A stretch of DNA of 64,000 bases, taken from assembly GCA_900541795.1 (NCBI GenBank), contig UQLC01000008.1, positions 43,092-107,091 on the forward strand. Reading direction: 5' to 3'. This document shows positions 16,772 to 25,241 of this stretch, piece by piece. Source of the DNA: an uncultured Collinsella sp. (GTDB lineage Bacteria; Actinomycetota; Coriobacteriia; Coriobacteriales; Coriobacteriaceae). Under the pieces are notes generated by a model. The model searched no databases. It was not told the origin of the DNA and worked only from the letters and a program-made list of their open reading frames with translations. The stretch's first letter is position 1; each line of letters starts with the position of its first letter. A program made the position numbers and the translations under genes.

Positions 16772-16787
16772 GACGAGATGGGGCCGG

Positions 16788-17522
16788 CTATTTGAGGCTG
16801 CTGGCGACGACGGGGCGGTCGAGAGCTGCCTCGAAGCGGTCGGCTATCGTTGAGTCGGCAAGTGTGTCGGCTTGGTTGAGCATGATGCGGGCATTGTTGA
16901 GGTTCAGCATCTGCAGCTCGGCATTGAGCACCATGGCGACGCGCTCTGGGGTGGCAGTGTCGGTGGGCTCGCAGCCGCAACGCTCGCAAAAGAGCTCGGG
17001 GCGGTGGACAACCTCGGCGACGGGTTTGCCCAGTCCCGAGGCGCCGACGACCCAGACAACGTTTGCCGTGGCGGCGGGAATTACCGGCTCCCAGGCGGCA
17101 TGCGCCTTGAGCGGGAGTCGCTTGCTACCGTCTGCCTCGGCCAACACATAGTCAAAGCGCTGTGCCAGCTCGCCGAGTGGCTCGGCGGGGGCGGAGAGCT
17201 TGCCTGTCTCCGGGTCCAAGATGCCTGCCTGGCAGATGCCTCCGCGTGCAAGCCCCACGCAGGCCTCGCAGGTGCAGCCTGGGGCGTGTGGGGCACCTGG
17301 CTTCCAAGGCGCGGCGTCCAGGCGACGATTCGACCCGTCCCATGGCACGCCGGCAACGGGAAGCATATGCGTGGTGGTGCAGAGGAGCACGCGGCCGCCA
17401 GCGCGCATGAGCTCAAGACCCAGCGTTTTGAGCAACGTCGACTTGCCGCCGCTGCCGATAATCGCGGTAATGCCCGGCTCGATCCTGAGCGCCGAGGCAA
17501 GATTGCCGCTAACCGTTTCCAT
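16788..17522 (-). CDS. yqeC: Selenium-dependent hydroxylase accessory protein YqeC
   Basis: A 244-residue protein with a P-loop near the N-terminus (TAIIGSGGKSTLLKTL) and a LLCTTTHMLP segment shared by the YqeC family. A cysteine-rich insertion (CTCEACVGLARGGICQAG, about residues 85-105) could bind a metal or the sulfur/selenium group. YqeC proteins co-occur with YqeB and selenium-dependent molybdenum hydroxylases and are thought to help insert selenium into the cofactor. It is divergent from yqeB (102 bp between starts) and convergent with the hydantoinase gene. Confidence 0.9.
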   Translation of the reverse strand: METVSGNLASALRIEPGITAIIGSGGKSTLLKTLGLELMRAGGRVLLCTTTHMLPVAGVPWDGSNRRLDAAPWKPGAPHAPGCTCEACVGLARGGICQAGILDPETGKLSAPAEPLGELAQRFDYVLAEADGSKRLPLKAHAAWEPVIPAATANVVWVVGASGLGKPVAEVVHRPELFCERCGCEPTDTATPERVAMVLNAELQMLNLNNARIMLNQADTLADSTIADRFEAALDRPVVASSLK

Positions 17523-17624
17523 CTGTTCACCGCCGTATAATACTGTGATAATAAATAATCATCAGAGTAGCGGTCGAACCGCTTTTGCTCTGCTCAAACC
17601 GTAGCACAGGGAGGTGCCCCGGGA

Positions 17625-18419
17625 ATGCTCGTTTATGTTCGCGGCGCCGGCGATATCGCCACGGGTGTCGCCGCTCGCTTGGTGCGCGCCGGCGTGTCGG
17701 TCGTTATGGCCGATATCGCGGTTCCCACGTGCATCCGCCGCACAATCAGTTTTTGCGAGGCTATTCGCCTGGGCGAGGTCCAGGTCGAGGGCATTCGCGC
17801 TCGCTTGGCGCAGACGCCGGCAGAGGCGCTCGAGATTACCCAAGCGGGGGATGTTGCCGTCGTGGTGGACCCTCAGGCCAAGATGCTCGATGAGCTTAAA
17901 CCCGCGGCTGTGGTCGACGCGATTCTGGCCAAGCGCAACCTGGGCACCACGCGCGACATGGCGCCTACCGTCATCGCCGTGGGGCCGGGCTTTACCGCGC
18001 CGGTCGATTGCGACGCCGTGGTCGAGACCATGCGCGGGCATTTCCTGGGCCGTGTCATTACCCAAGGTTCACCCCAGCCCAACACGGGCGTGCCGGGCAT
18101 TATCGCTGGCTATGGCAAAGAGCGTGTTATCCACAGCCCCGCCGCCGGCGTGTTTCGGTCCGACCGCGCAATCGGCGACATCGTGCGCGCCGGAGACGTG
18201 ATTGGCTACGCGGGCGATACGCCCATGCGCACGCAGATCGATGGCTGTCTGCGCGGGCTTTTGGCGAACGGCGTGCAGGTGACCGAGGGCTTTAAATGCG
18301 CCGATGTCGATCCGCGCGGCGATGCCAGCTATATCAACTACATTTCGGACAAGGCGACGTCGGTCGGCGGCGGCGTGCTCGAGGCACTCGCTATGCTCAC
18401 CGATATCTTTAGAGGATAG
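17625..18419 (+). CDS. yqeB: Selenium-dependent molybdenum hydroxylase maturation protein YqeB (EF2563 family)
   Basis: A 264-residue protein; the start has GGAGGTG upstream. The N-terminal Rossmann-like segment VRGAGDIATGVAARLVRAG and the motif AVGPGFTAPVDCDAVVETMRG are characteristic of the EF2563/YqeB family, of which EF2563 of Enterococcus faecalis is the namesake. The family marks genomes that use the labile selenium cofactor of molybdenum hydroxylases. It lies ten bases upstream of the XdhC-like gene, so the two are co-transcribed. Confidence 0.92.
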   Translation: MLVYVRGAGDIATGVAARLVRAGVSVVMADIAVPTCIRRTISFCEAIRLGEVQVEGIRARLAQTPAEALEITQAGDVAVVVDPQAKMLDELKPAAVVDAILAKRNLGTTRDMAPTVIAVGPGFTAPVDCDAVVETMRGHFLGRVITQGSPQPNTGVPGIIAGYGKERVIHSPAAGVFRSDRAIGDIVRAGDVIGYAGDTPMRTQIDGCLRGLLANGVQVTEGFKCADVDPRGDASYINYISDKATSVGGGVLEALAMLTDIFRG

Positions 18420-18428
18420 AAGGCGGCA

Positions 18429-19472
18429 ATGGAAAAGCTCGATGTTGTGAATGCGGCGCTTGCCGCCCTGCGTGCTGGCGAGACGTGCGAGCTCGTGGTC
18501 GTGGCCGGCACGGCGGGGTCGTCGCCGCGCGGCGTGGGCGCCTGGATGGCCGTCTTTGCCGACGGCAGCCAGGCGGGCACTATCGGCGGCGGCAAGATTG
18601 AGCTCTTTGCGCTGGATGAGGCGCGCGAACTCCTGAGCGCGGGACAGTCGCGTCTGGTCCGCTACACCATGGGCGGCGAGAACTCCGATACCGGCATGAT
18701 CTGCGGCGGAGCCATTTGCCTGTGCTATCTGCATCTGGATGCGACCCAGGCACCGTTGTTCCAGGAAATTGCCGACGTCTTGGTCTATCGGCGCATCGGC
18801 GACTTCGTCATCGACTTTGAGCCGTTTATCGCGAGCGCGCTCGAGGGCGATGTGGCCGAGTACCATGGCGAGGCATCGCGCCATACCATTGCGGGCTGCC
18901 CCGGGCTTTCACTGGTGGAGGAGGGGAGTAACGTCACCTACACCAACGCTGCCTCTGAGATTCCCGCGGCGCACATCGAGACGCTCTGCCCCGAGGGCCT
19001 GACCTACATCTTTGGCTGCGGACACGTGGGCGCCGCGACGGCGCGCGTGCTCACGGCGGCGGGCTTTGCCGTCGTGGCCTGCGATGACCGCCCCGGCACG
19101 TTGACGCCCGAATGGGTGCCCGGTGTCTACGATCGTCGCCTGGTCGACTACAAGAACCTGAGCGAGCTGTGTCCCATCGGTCCGCGCGACTTGGTGGTCG
19201 TCGCCACGGCGGGTCACAAGTCCGATATCGACGTGGTGATTCAGGCCATGCGTGCCAAGCCTGCCTATCTGGGCTGTCTGGGTTCGCGCCGCAAGACGGC
19301 CTTTGTGCGTGCCCGCCTGGAGCAGGAAGGTTTTACGCAGGACCAGATCGACGAGCTGCACCTTCCGATCGGCGTTGCCATCGAGGCCGAGGACCCCAAG
19401 GAGATCGCCATCTCCATCGCCGCCGAGATGATCCACCTGCGCCGCACCAAACTCGTCCCCCGCAAGCGCTAA
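18429..19472 (+). CDS. XdhC/CoxI-family maturation factor
   Basis: A 347-residue protein. The N-terminal XdhC_CoxI domain has VVVAGTAGSSPRGVGAWMAV and GTIGGGKIE; the C-terminal Rossmann domain has YIFGCGHVGAATARVL and LGCLGSRRKT, plus a GVAIEAEDPKEIAISIAAEMI tail. XdhC proteins bind the molybdenum cofactor, add a sulfur (or here probably selenium) ligand and insert it in the hydroxylase. It is the last gene of the accessory group; no xdhA/B/D or selD is adjacent. Confidence 0.9.
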   Translation: MEKLDVVNAALAALRAGETCELVVVAGTAGSSPRGVGAWMAVFADGSQAGTIGGGKIELFALDEARELLSAGQSRLVRYTMGGENSDTGMICGGAICLCYLHLDATQAPLFQEIADVLVYRRIGDFVIDFEPFIASALEGDVAEYHGEASRHTIAGCPGLSLVEEGSNVTYTNAASEIPAAHIETLCPEGLTYIFGCGHVGAATARVLTAAGFAVVACDDRPGTLTPEWVPGVYDRRLVDYKNLSELCPIGPRDLVVVATAGHKSDIDVVIQAMRAKPAYLGCLGSRRKTAFVRARLEQEGFTQDQIDELHLPIGVAIEAEDPKEIAISIAAEMIHLRRTKLVPRKR

Positions 19473-19489
19473 TCGGATCCCCACCAATA

Positions 19490-19556
19490 AGTTGCGGTGA
19501 AATACGGATTGTTTAAGCCTGTTAGGCCGCCCAACAGTCCCTATTTCACCGCAACT
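19490..19556. repeat. 67-bp palindromic repeat, copy 2
   Basis: The outer arms AGTTGCGGTGAAATA and TATTTCACCGCAACT are intact; the centre is less well paired than in copy 1 or 4. It lies in the join between the accessory cluster and rplE. Confidence 0.9.
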
Positions 19557-19641
19557 GCTTTTTGGGGATCACTATGTGCGGGGGAGTTGTGGAGTTGTGC
19601 AGGCAGACGAGGTTTTTCTGGAAATACGCACCCAATGCGCG

Positions 19642-19647
19642 TATAGT
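19642..19647 (+). promoter_or_regulatory. Probable -10 box for the rplE operon
   Basis: TATAGT is the best -10 in 19557-19784; the hexamer 17 bp upstream (TGGAAA) is a poor -35. A promoter is expected because the usual upstream ribosomal genes are absent. The 138-bp leader contains no obvious ribosomal-protein binding motif that I can name. Confidence 0.4.
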
Positions 19648-19784
19648 ACCGATTGTTTTGTCGGCTCCTGCTGCGTCGAGTCCAAACCGCAAAATGCCAT
19701 GAGCGGCGCGGATGCAGCCAGGAGGCACGAGGACAACCCATCGTGGCCACGCCCCGTGCTTAAAACCCCAAGAAGGAGTGAACA

Positions 19785-20342
19785 ATGGCAGAAGAGAAGT
19801 ATGTGCCGCGTCTGAAGACCAAGTACAACAACGAGGTCAAGCAGCAGCTTCAGGACAAGTTCCAGTACGAGAACGTCATGATGATCCCCAAGTTTGAGAA
19901 GATCGTCGTGAACATGGGTGTCGGCGAGGCCGCTACCGATTCCAAGGCCATCGACGGTGCCGTGCGCGACCTGCGCGCCATCACCGGCCAGCAGCCGATG
20001 ATCACCCGTGCCCGCAAGTCCATCGCTACCTTCCGCCTGCGCGCTGGTATGCCGATCGGCTGCAAGGTTACCCTGCGTGGCGACCGTATGTGGGAGTTCT
20101 TCGATCGTCTGACCTCCGTCGCGATCCCTCGTATCCGCGACTTCCGCGGTATCTCCGCCAAGAGCTTCGACGGCCGTGGTAACTTCTCCATGGGCGTCAC
20201 CGAGCAGCTCATCTTCCCCGAGATCGACTTCGACTCCGTTGATCACCAGCGCGGTATGGACATCACTTTCGTGACCACCGCCAATACCGATGAGGAGGCC
20301 AAGGCCCTTCTGGACGCCTTTGGTTTCCCGTTCAAGAAATAG
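19785..20342 (+). CDS. rplE: 50S ribosomal protein uL5
   Basis: A 185-residue protein with the family segments FEKIVVNMGVGEA, GQQPMITRARKSIATFRLR and GMDITFVTTA near the C-terminus. It binds 5S rRNA in the central protuberance. The start has AAGAAGGAG. It is the first gene of the ribosomal cluster here; in most bacteria rplN and rplX precede it, and both are missing from the upstream 19 kb. Confidence 0.97.
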   Translation: MAEEKYVPRLKTKYNNEVKQQLQDKFQYENVMMIPKFEKIVVNMGVGEAATDSKAIDGAVRDLRAITGQQPMITRARKSIATFRLRAGMPIGCKVTLRGDRMWEFFDRLTSVAIPRIRDFRGISAKSFDGRGNFSMGVTEQLIFPEIDFDSVDHQRGMDITFVTTANTDEEAKALLDAFGFPFKK

Positions 20343-20421
20343 GTTCACCTGCCCTATAAGCGCCGTTCCCACAAGGGGGCGGCGCTTGGGGCGAACAATA
20401 CTCTATGTGAGGAGGATATAA

Positions 20422-20607
20422 GTGGCTAAGACATCGATGATCGTCAAGTGCAATCGCAAGCAGAAGTTCTCTACTCGTGAGTACACGCGCTGCCAGCGCT
20501 GCGGCCGTCCGCACTCTGTGTACCGCAAGTTCGGCCTGTGCCGTGTCTGCTTCCGCGAGCTTGCACTCAAGGGCGAGCTTCCCGGCGTTAAGAAGGCCAG
20601 CTGGTAA
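20422..20607 (+). CDS. rpsZ: 30S ribosomal protein uS14, zinc-binding form
   Basis: A 61-residue protein with a GTG start after GGAGG. The four zinc cysteines are in CQRCGRPHSVYRKFGLCRVC, marking the short C+ form of S14 (rpsZ/rpsN type Z). It belongs in the head of the small subunit. Confidence 0.96.
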   Translation: MAKTSMIVKCNRKQKFSTREYTRCQRCGRPHSVYRKFGLCRVCFRELALKGELPGVKKASW

Positions 20608-20726
20608 GTCACTACCAGCGTTTCAAGCATCAGTTTGGAACAGGGAAAACGCGCTAGTTAGGCTTTGCCGTTAAGGGCGGCGAAGAACCAAGAGCACGTG
20701 TTCATCAAGAACGAAGGAGAATCTGT

Positions 20727-21125
20727 ATGAACCTTACAGACCCGATCGCAGATATGCTTACGCGCATCCGTAACGCTAACTCTGTGAACAAGGCCACGGT
20801 CTCCATGCCGAGCAGCAAGAAGCTCGTCGAGATCGCTCGTGTTCTGCACGAGGAGGGCTACATCGAGGGCTACGATGTCGAGGACACCGTTCCCCAGAAG
20901 ACTCTGCACATCACGCTTAAGTATGGTCCCAAGAAGGCTAAGGTCATCAACGGCATCCGCCGCATTTCCAAGCCGGGCCTGCGTAAGTACACCGGCGTTG
21001 CCGACATGCCCCGCGTCCGCGGTGGCCTTGGTACCGCCATTATTTCCACCAGCCATGGCGTCATGACCGACCGCGATGCTCGCAAGCACAACGTCGGCGG
21101 CGAGATCATCGCTTACGTCTGGTAA
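20727..21125 (+). CDS. rpsH: 30S ribosomal protein uS8
   Basis: A 132-residue protein beginning MNLTDPIADMLTRIRNA, with RISKPGLRKY and the C-terminal GGLGTAIISTSHGVMTD typical of S8. It binds 16S rRNA centrally and is the usual translational repressor of the spc operon in E. coli. The start has AAGGAG. Confidence 0.97.
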   Translation: MNLTDPIADMLTRIRNANSVNKATVSMPSSKKLVEIARVLHEEGYIEGYDVEDTVPQKTLHITLKYGPKKAKVINGIRRISKPGLRKYTGVADMPRVRGGLGTAIISTSHGVMTDRDARKHNVGGEIIAYVW

Positions 21126-21158
21126 TTCGCTCGGTAGGTAGAAGGAAAGGAGATCACC

Positions 21159-21695
21159 GTGTCTCGTATCGGTAATAAGCCTGTCCAGATTCCCGCCGGA
21201 GTCGAAGTGGCAGTCAACGGCAACAACGTTGTCGTCAAGGGCCCCAAGGGCCAGCTCGAGCTCGATGTCTTTGAGAAGCTCGCTATCAACGTCGAGGACA
21301 ACGTCCTCACCGTTTCCCGTCCCGACGACGAGCGTGAGACCCGTGCCCGCCACGGCCTCACCCGCGCCCTCATCCACAACATGGTTGTTGGCGTTTCCGA
21401 GGGCTTCGAGAAGAAGCTCGAGCTCGCCGGCGTCGGTTACCGCGTGCAGCAGAAGGGCAAGAACCTCGAGTTCTCCCTGGGCTTCTCGCACCCCGTGATC
21501 GTCGAGGCTCCCGAGGGCATCACCTTCGAGGTTCCCGACAACACCCACGTGAACGTCAAGGGTATCAACAAGCAGCAGGTCGGTCAGATCGCCGCTGAGA
21601 TCCGCGGCCATCGTCCTCCCGAGCCTTACAAGGGCAAGGGTATCCACTACGTTGGCGAGCACATCCGCCGCAAGCTGGGTAAGGCCGCCAAGTAG
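21159..21695 (+). CDS. rplF: 50S ribosomal protein uL6
   Basis: A 178-residue protein beginning with GTG after AAAGGAG: MSRIGNKPVQIPAGVEVAV. The C-terminal GHRPPEPYKGKGIHY signature of L6 is intact. It lies near the factor-binding site of the large subunit. Confidence 0.97.
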   Translation: MSRIGNKPVQIPAGVEVAVNGNNVVVKGPKGQLELDVFEKLAINVEDNVLTVSRPDDERETRARHGLTRALIHNMVVGVSEGFEKKLELAGVGYRVQQKGKNLEFSLGFSHPVIVEAPEGITFEVPDNTHVNVKGINKQQVGQIAAEIRGHRPPEPYKGKGIHYVGEHIRRKLGKAAK

Positions 21696-21770
21696 TCGTA
21701 ACCGACTCACTCGCATAAGACCAGCACCCCGTCAGGTGCTGGCAAGATCAACCTTTTTAGGAGTTTACGT

Positions 21771-22139
21771 ATGAACAAGCATAAGGCGAAGCTGGAAGGC
21801 CTCAAGCGTCGTCAGCGTCGTGTTCGCGGCAAGGTCTCGGGTACCGCCGAGCGTCCGCGTCTTCGCGTGACCCGTACTAACGCCAACATCTATGCCCAGA
21901 TCATCGACGACAGCAAGGGCTCCAGCCTGACGCTCGTCTCTGCCTCGACCCTCGAGGCCGAGTTCAAGGGCACCCACACCTCGAACAAGGAGGCTGCGGA
22001 GAAGGTCGGTCAGCTCGTTGGCAAGCGCGCCATCGAGGCCGGCATCACCAAGGTCGCCTTCGATCGTGGTGGCCGTATCTACCATGGCCGCGTCAAGGCC
22101 CTCGCCGACGGTGCTCGTGCCGCCGGTCTCGAGTTCTAG
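21771..22139 (+). CDS. rplR: 50S ribosomal protein uL18
   Basis: A 122-residue protein with RPRLRVTRTNANIYAQIIDD and the C-terminal FDRGGRIYHGRVKALADGAR of L18, which binds 5S rRNA with uL5. The 75-bp gap upstream contains a small hairpin (CAGCACC..GGTGCTG, about 21722-21741). Confidence 0.97.
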   Translation: MNKHKAKLEGLKRRQRRVRGKVSGTAERPRLRVTRTNANIYAQIIDDSKGSSLTLVSASTLEAEFKGTHTSNKEAAEKVGQLVGKRAIEAGITKVAFDRGGRIYHGRVKALADGARAAGLEF

Positions 22140-22153
22140 GAGGTATGTAGCAC

Positions 22154-22678
22154 ATGGCTCGTAATCAGAAGCAGCAGCGCGAGGCCTCCGAGTTCGAGGA
22201 GCGCGTCGTTTACATCAACCGCGTGTCGAAGACCGTCAAGGGTGGTCGTCGCATGAGCCTCGTCGCTCTCGTCGTCGTTGGCGACGGCAAGGGCAACGTC
22301 GGCGTTGGCATGGGCAAGTCCGCTGAGGTGCCCATGGCCATCTCCAAGGCATCTCTCGATGCCAAGAAGAACATGTTCCACGTGCCGGTGACCGAGCAGG
22401 GCACCATCCCGCACGAGGTTCTCGGCCACTTTGGTGCCGGCCGCATCATCATCAAGCCCGCTGTCGAGGGTACCGGCGTTATCGCCGGCGGCGCTGTGCG
22501 TCCCCTCTTTGAGCTTGCTGGCATCAAGAACGTCCTGTCCAAGTCCCTCGGTACCGACAACGGCCTCAACATCATCAAGGCTGCCGTCGAGGGCCTCAAG
22601 GAGCTCTCCAGCCCTGAGGACGTCGCGGCTCGCCGTGGCCTGACGGTCTCCGAGATGTTCGTCGGTAAGGAGAACTAA
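22154..22678 (+). CDS. rpsE: 30S ribosomal protein uS5
   Basis: A 174-residue protein with the S5 double-stranded RNA-binding segment RVVYINRVSKTVKGGRRMS and the GSGTGVIAGG-like VEGTGVIAGGAVRPLFELAG. It contributes to decoding accuracy and mRNA entry. Confidence 0.97.
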   Translation: MARNQKQQREASEFEERVVYINRVSKTVKGGRRMSLVALVVVGDGKGNVGVGMGKSAEVPMAISKASLDAKKNMFHVPVTEQGTIPHEVLGHFGAGRIIIKPAVEGTGVIAGGAVRPLFELAGIKNVLSKSLGTDNGLNIIKAAVEGLKELSSPEDVAARRGLTVSEMFVGKEN

Positions 22679-22680
22679 GC

Positions 22681-22863
22681 ATGGCTGACACCATCAAGAT
22701 CAAGCAGGTCCGCAGTACCAACGGTTGCAAGCAGGACCAGGTCCGTACTGTCCGTGCCCTCGGTCTCCACAGGATCCGCGAGGTTCGCGAGATTGCTGAC
22801 AACGAGTCCGTCCGCGGCATGATCTTCAAGGTCAAGCACCTTGTCGAGATTGTAGAGGAGTAG
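22681..22863 (+). CDS. rpmD: 50S ribosomal protein uL30
   Basis: A 60-residue protein (IKIKQVRSTNGCKQDQVRTV, LGLHRIREVREIADN) of the short bacterial L30 type. It starts two bases after rpsE ends. Confidence 0.96.
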   Translation: MADTIKIKQVRSTNGCKQDQVRTVRALGLHRIREVREIADNESVRGMIFKVKHLVEIVEE

Positions 22864-22866
22864 CAA

Positions 22867-23316
22867 ATGCAGCTTCACGATCTTACTCCCGCGCCCGGTT
22901 CCACCAAGAACCGCAAGCGCGTCGGCCGTGGCAATTCTTCGGGTCACGGCACCACTTCTGGCCGCGGTCAGAAGGGCCAGGGTTCCCGCTCTGGCGGCAC
23001 CAAGGGTGCCGGTTTCGAGGGTGGCCAGACTCCGCTGGCTATGCGCCTGCCCAAGCTTCCGGGCTTCCGCAACCCCCGTCGTATCGAGTACACCGCTGTT
23101 AACGTTGAGCGTCTCGAGCGCAAGTTCGAGGACGGCGCTGTGATCGACGGTGCCGCTCTTAAGGCCGCTCGCATCACCAAGAGCGAGTTCGAGCCCGTCA
23201 AGGTGCTCGGCAATGGTGAGCTCACCAAGAAGTTCACGGTCAAGGTCGACAAGGTCAGCGCTTCTGCGCAGGCCAAGATCGAGGCCGCCGGCGGAAAGGT
23301 CGAGCTGCCGTGCTAA
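22867..23316 (+). CDS. rplO: 50S ribosomal protein uL15
   Basis: A 149-residue protein beginning MQLHDLTPAPGSTKNRKRVG, with the Gly/Arg-rich extension GRGNSSGHGTTSGRGQKGQ and the PKLPGFRNP loop of L15. Its last codons overlap secY. Confidence 0.97.
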   Translation: MQLHDLTPAPGSTKNRKRVGRGNSSGHGTTSGRGQKGQGSRSGGTKGAGFEGGQTPLAMRLPKLPGFRNPRRIEYTAVNVERLERKFEDGAVIDGAALKAARITKSEFEPVKVLGNGELTKKFTVKVDKVSASAQAKIEAAGGKVELPC

Positions 23317-24596
23317 ATGGTCTTAAGAATGCTTTCCGCATCAAAGAATTGCGCGAAAAGATTCTTTTTACCATAGCTATGCTCGTCGTGTACCGCATTG
23401 GTGCGCACGTTCCTGTGCCCGGCATTCCCTTCCAGGGGATGCTGGGCCTTTTCTCGACCGATAACAATTCGGTCGCCGCAGGTGCTATGGCCCTCCTGAA
23501 TCTTTTCTCTGGCGGCGCTTTGAGCTATGTGTCGGTGTTTTCGCTGGGCATCATGCCTTACATCACCAGCTCGATCATCCTCCAGATGCTCCAGGCCGTT
23601 GTGCCTTCCCTGCATGAGCTTGCCCGCGAGGGCGAGGTCGGTCAGACCAAGATTACGCAGTATTCGCGTTACCTCACCCTGGCTCTGGCAATCCTCAACT
23701 CCGTGGGTTACCTCTTCCTCTTTAAGAGCTTCGGCATCAGCTTTAATGGCGCCGGCGCTCCCGAGATCATCTTCGACCTCATGATCGTCGGCACGCTCAC
23801 TGCGGGCGCCATGCTGATCATGTGGATTGGTGAGCTCATCACCCAGCGCGGTATCGGCAATGGCATGTCGCTGATCATCTTTGCGAACATCATGGCCGGT
23901 CTGCCGCAGGCTATCTTCTCCAGCACCGAGGGCAATGCCGGTGGCATCATCACCATGGTGATTATCTGCGCCATCATCCTGCTGGTTATCCCGCTGATTG
24001 TTTTCCTTGAGCGCGGCCAGCGCCGCATTCCGGTCTCCTACGCTAAGCGCGTCGTGGGCCGTCGCATGATGGGTGGCCAGACCACCTACCTGCCCATCAA
24101 GGTCAACACCGCGGGTGTCGTGCCGATCATCTTCGCTTCGGCGCTGCTGTATTTCCCGGCTCAGATTGCCGTGTTCTTCCCCGGCATCGGCTGGATCCAG
24201 GCAGTTGCCTCTGCGCTTTCGACCGGTTGGCTCAACTGGGTGCTTAATGTTGTCCTCATCGTGTTCTTCGCGTACTTCTACACCTCCATGGTGTTTAACC
24301 CCGATGACACGGCCGACAACCTTAAGAAGCAGGGCGGCTTTATTCCGGGCGTGCGTCCGGGTAGGGCTACCGCGGCCTACATCAAGAACGCGCTCAACAA
24401 GATTACGCTTCCCAGCGCTGTCTTTTTGGCGCTCATCGCCATCGTGCCTTCGATCATCTTCTCCTTCACGGGTAACCATCTGATCCAGGCATTTGGCGGC
24501 ACGTCCATCCTCATCATGGTCGGCGTCGTGCTCGACACGGTCGATAAGCTCGAAGGCCAGATCAAGATGTATGATTACGATGGATTCTTTAAATAG
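23310..24596 (+). CDS. secY: Protein translocase channel subunit SecY
   Basis: A 428-residue membrane protein with ten predicted helices, the central pore of the Sec translocase that pairs with SecE and the SecA found at 52337. Starting from GTG at 23310 gives MLNGLKNAFRIKELREK, the conserved N-terminus, and overlaps rplO by 7 bp, which suggests translational coupling. The cytoplasmic loop with ERGQRRIPVSYAKR (SecA/ribosome contact) and the C-terminal TVDKLEGQIKMYDYDGFFK are intact. Confidence 0.97.
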   Translation: MLNGLKNAFRIKELREKILFTIAMLVVYRIGAHVPVPGIPFQGMLGLFSTDNNSVAAGAMALLNLFSGGALSYVSVFSLGIMPYITSSIILQMLQAVVPSLHELAREGEVGQTKITQYSRYLTLALAILNSVGYLFLFKSFGISFNGAGAPEIIFDLMIVGTLTAGAMLIMWIGELITQRGIGNGMSLIIFANIMAGLPQAIFSSTEGNAGGIITMVIICAIILLVIPLIVFLERGQRRIPVSYAKRVVGRRMMGGQTTYLPIKVNTAGVVPIIFASALLYFPAQIAVFFPGIGWIQAVASALSTGWLNWVLNVVLIVFFAYFYTSMVFNPDDTADNLKKQGGFIPGVRPGRATAAYIKNALNKITLPSAVFLALIAIVPSIIFSFTGNHLIQAFGGTSILIMVGVVLDTVDKLEGQIKMYDYDGFFK

Positions 24597-24614
24597 GCTA
24601 GAGGAGGATTGCTC

Positions 24615-25241
24615 ATGAACCTCGTATTGCTCGGAGCTCCGGGTGCCGGTAAGGGCACCGTCGCACAGGAGCTCGTCGCCGAGTTTGGCGTCGCCCATAT
24701 TTCCACGGGCGACCTGCTGCGTGCTGCCGTCAAGGGTGGCACCGAGCTTGGTATTCAGGCTAAGAAGTACATGGACGCTGGCGAGCTCGTTCCCGACCAG
24801 CTCGTGATCGACCTTGTCAAGGAGCGCCTTGCCGCCGATGACGCCCAGCAGGGCTTCATCCTCGACGGCTTCCCGCGCAACACCGCCCAGGCTGTGACGC
24901 TCGATTCCGAGCTCTCCGCCATGGGTCGCGAGATCGATTGCGCCCTTCTGGTCGATGTGGCCCCCGAGGTCATTATCGATCGTCTGTCTTCGCGTCGCAC
25001 CTGCCGCGCCTGCGGTTACACCGGCACCGCTGCCGATGCCACCTGCCCCAAGTGCGGTGGCGAGATGTATCAGCGCGACGACGACAAGCCCGAGACCATC
25101 AAGAACCGTCTCGACGTCTACGAGAAGTCCACGAGCCCGCTCGTCGACTACTATCGTGGCCAGGGTCTGCTCAAGTCGGTCAACGGTGACCAGGCTCGCG
25201 AGACCGTGTACGGGGATGTCAAAGAGGCTCTCGGTCTATGA
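24615..25241 (+). CDS. adk: Adenylate kinase
   Basis: A 208-residue enzyme that interconverts ATP + AMP and 2 ADP. The ATG at 24615 follows GAGGAGG; a TTG two codons earlier is less likely. The P-loop is LLGAPGAGKGT, the AMP-binding segment ISTGDLLRAAV, and the LID carries four cysteines (CRACGYTGTAADATCPKCGG), so it is the zinc-binding long form. It overlaps map by 4 bp. Confidence 0.97.
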   Translation: MNLVLLGAPGAGKGTVAQELVAEFGVAHISTGDLLRAAVKGGTELGIQAKKYMDAGELVPDQLVIDLVKERLAADDAQQGFILDGFPRNTAQAVTLDSELSAMGREIDCALLVDVAPEVIIDRLSSRRTCRACGYTGTAADATCPKCGGEMYQRDDDKPETIKNRLDVYEKSTSPLVDYYRGQGLLKSVNGDQARETVYGDVKEALGL

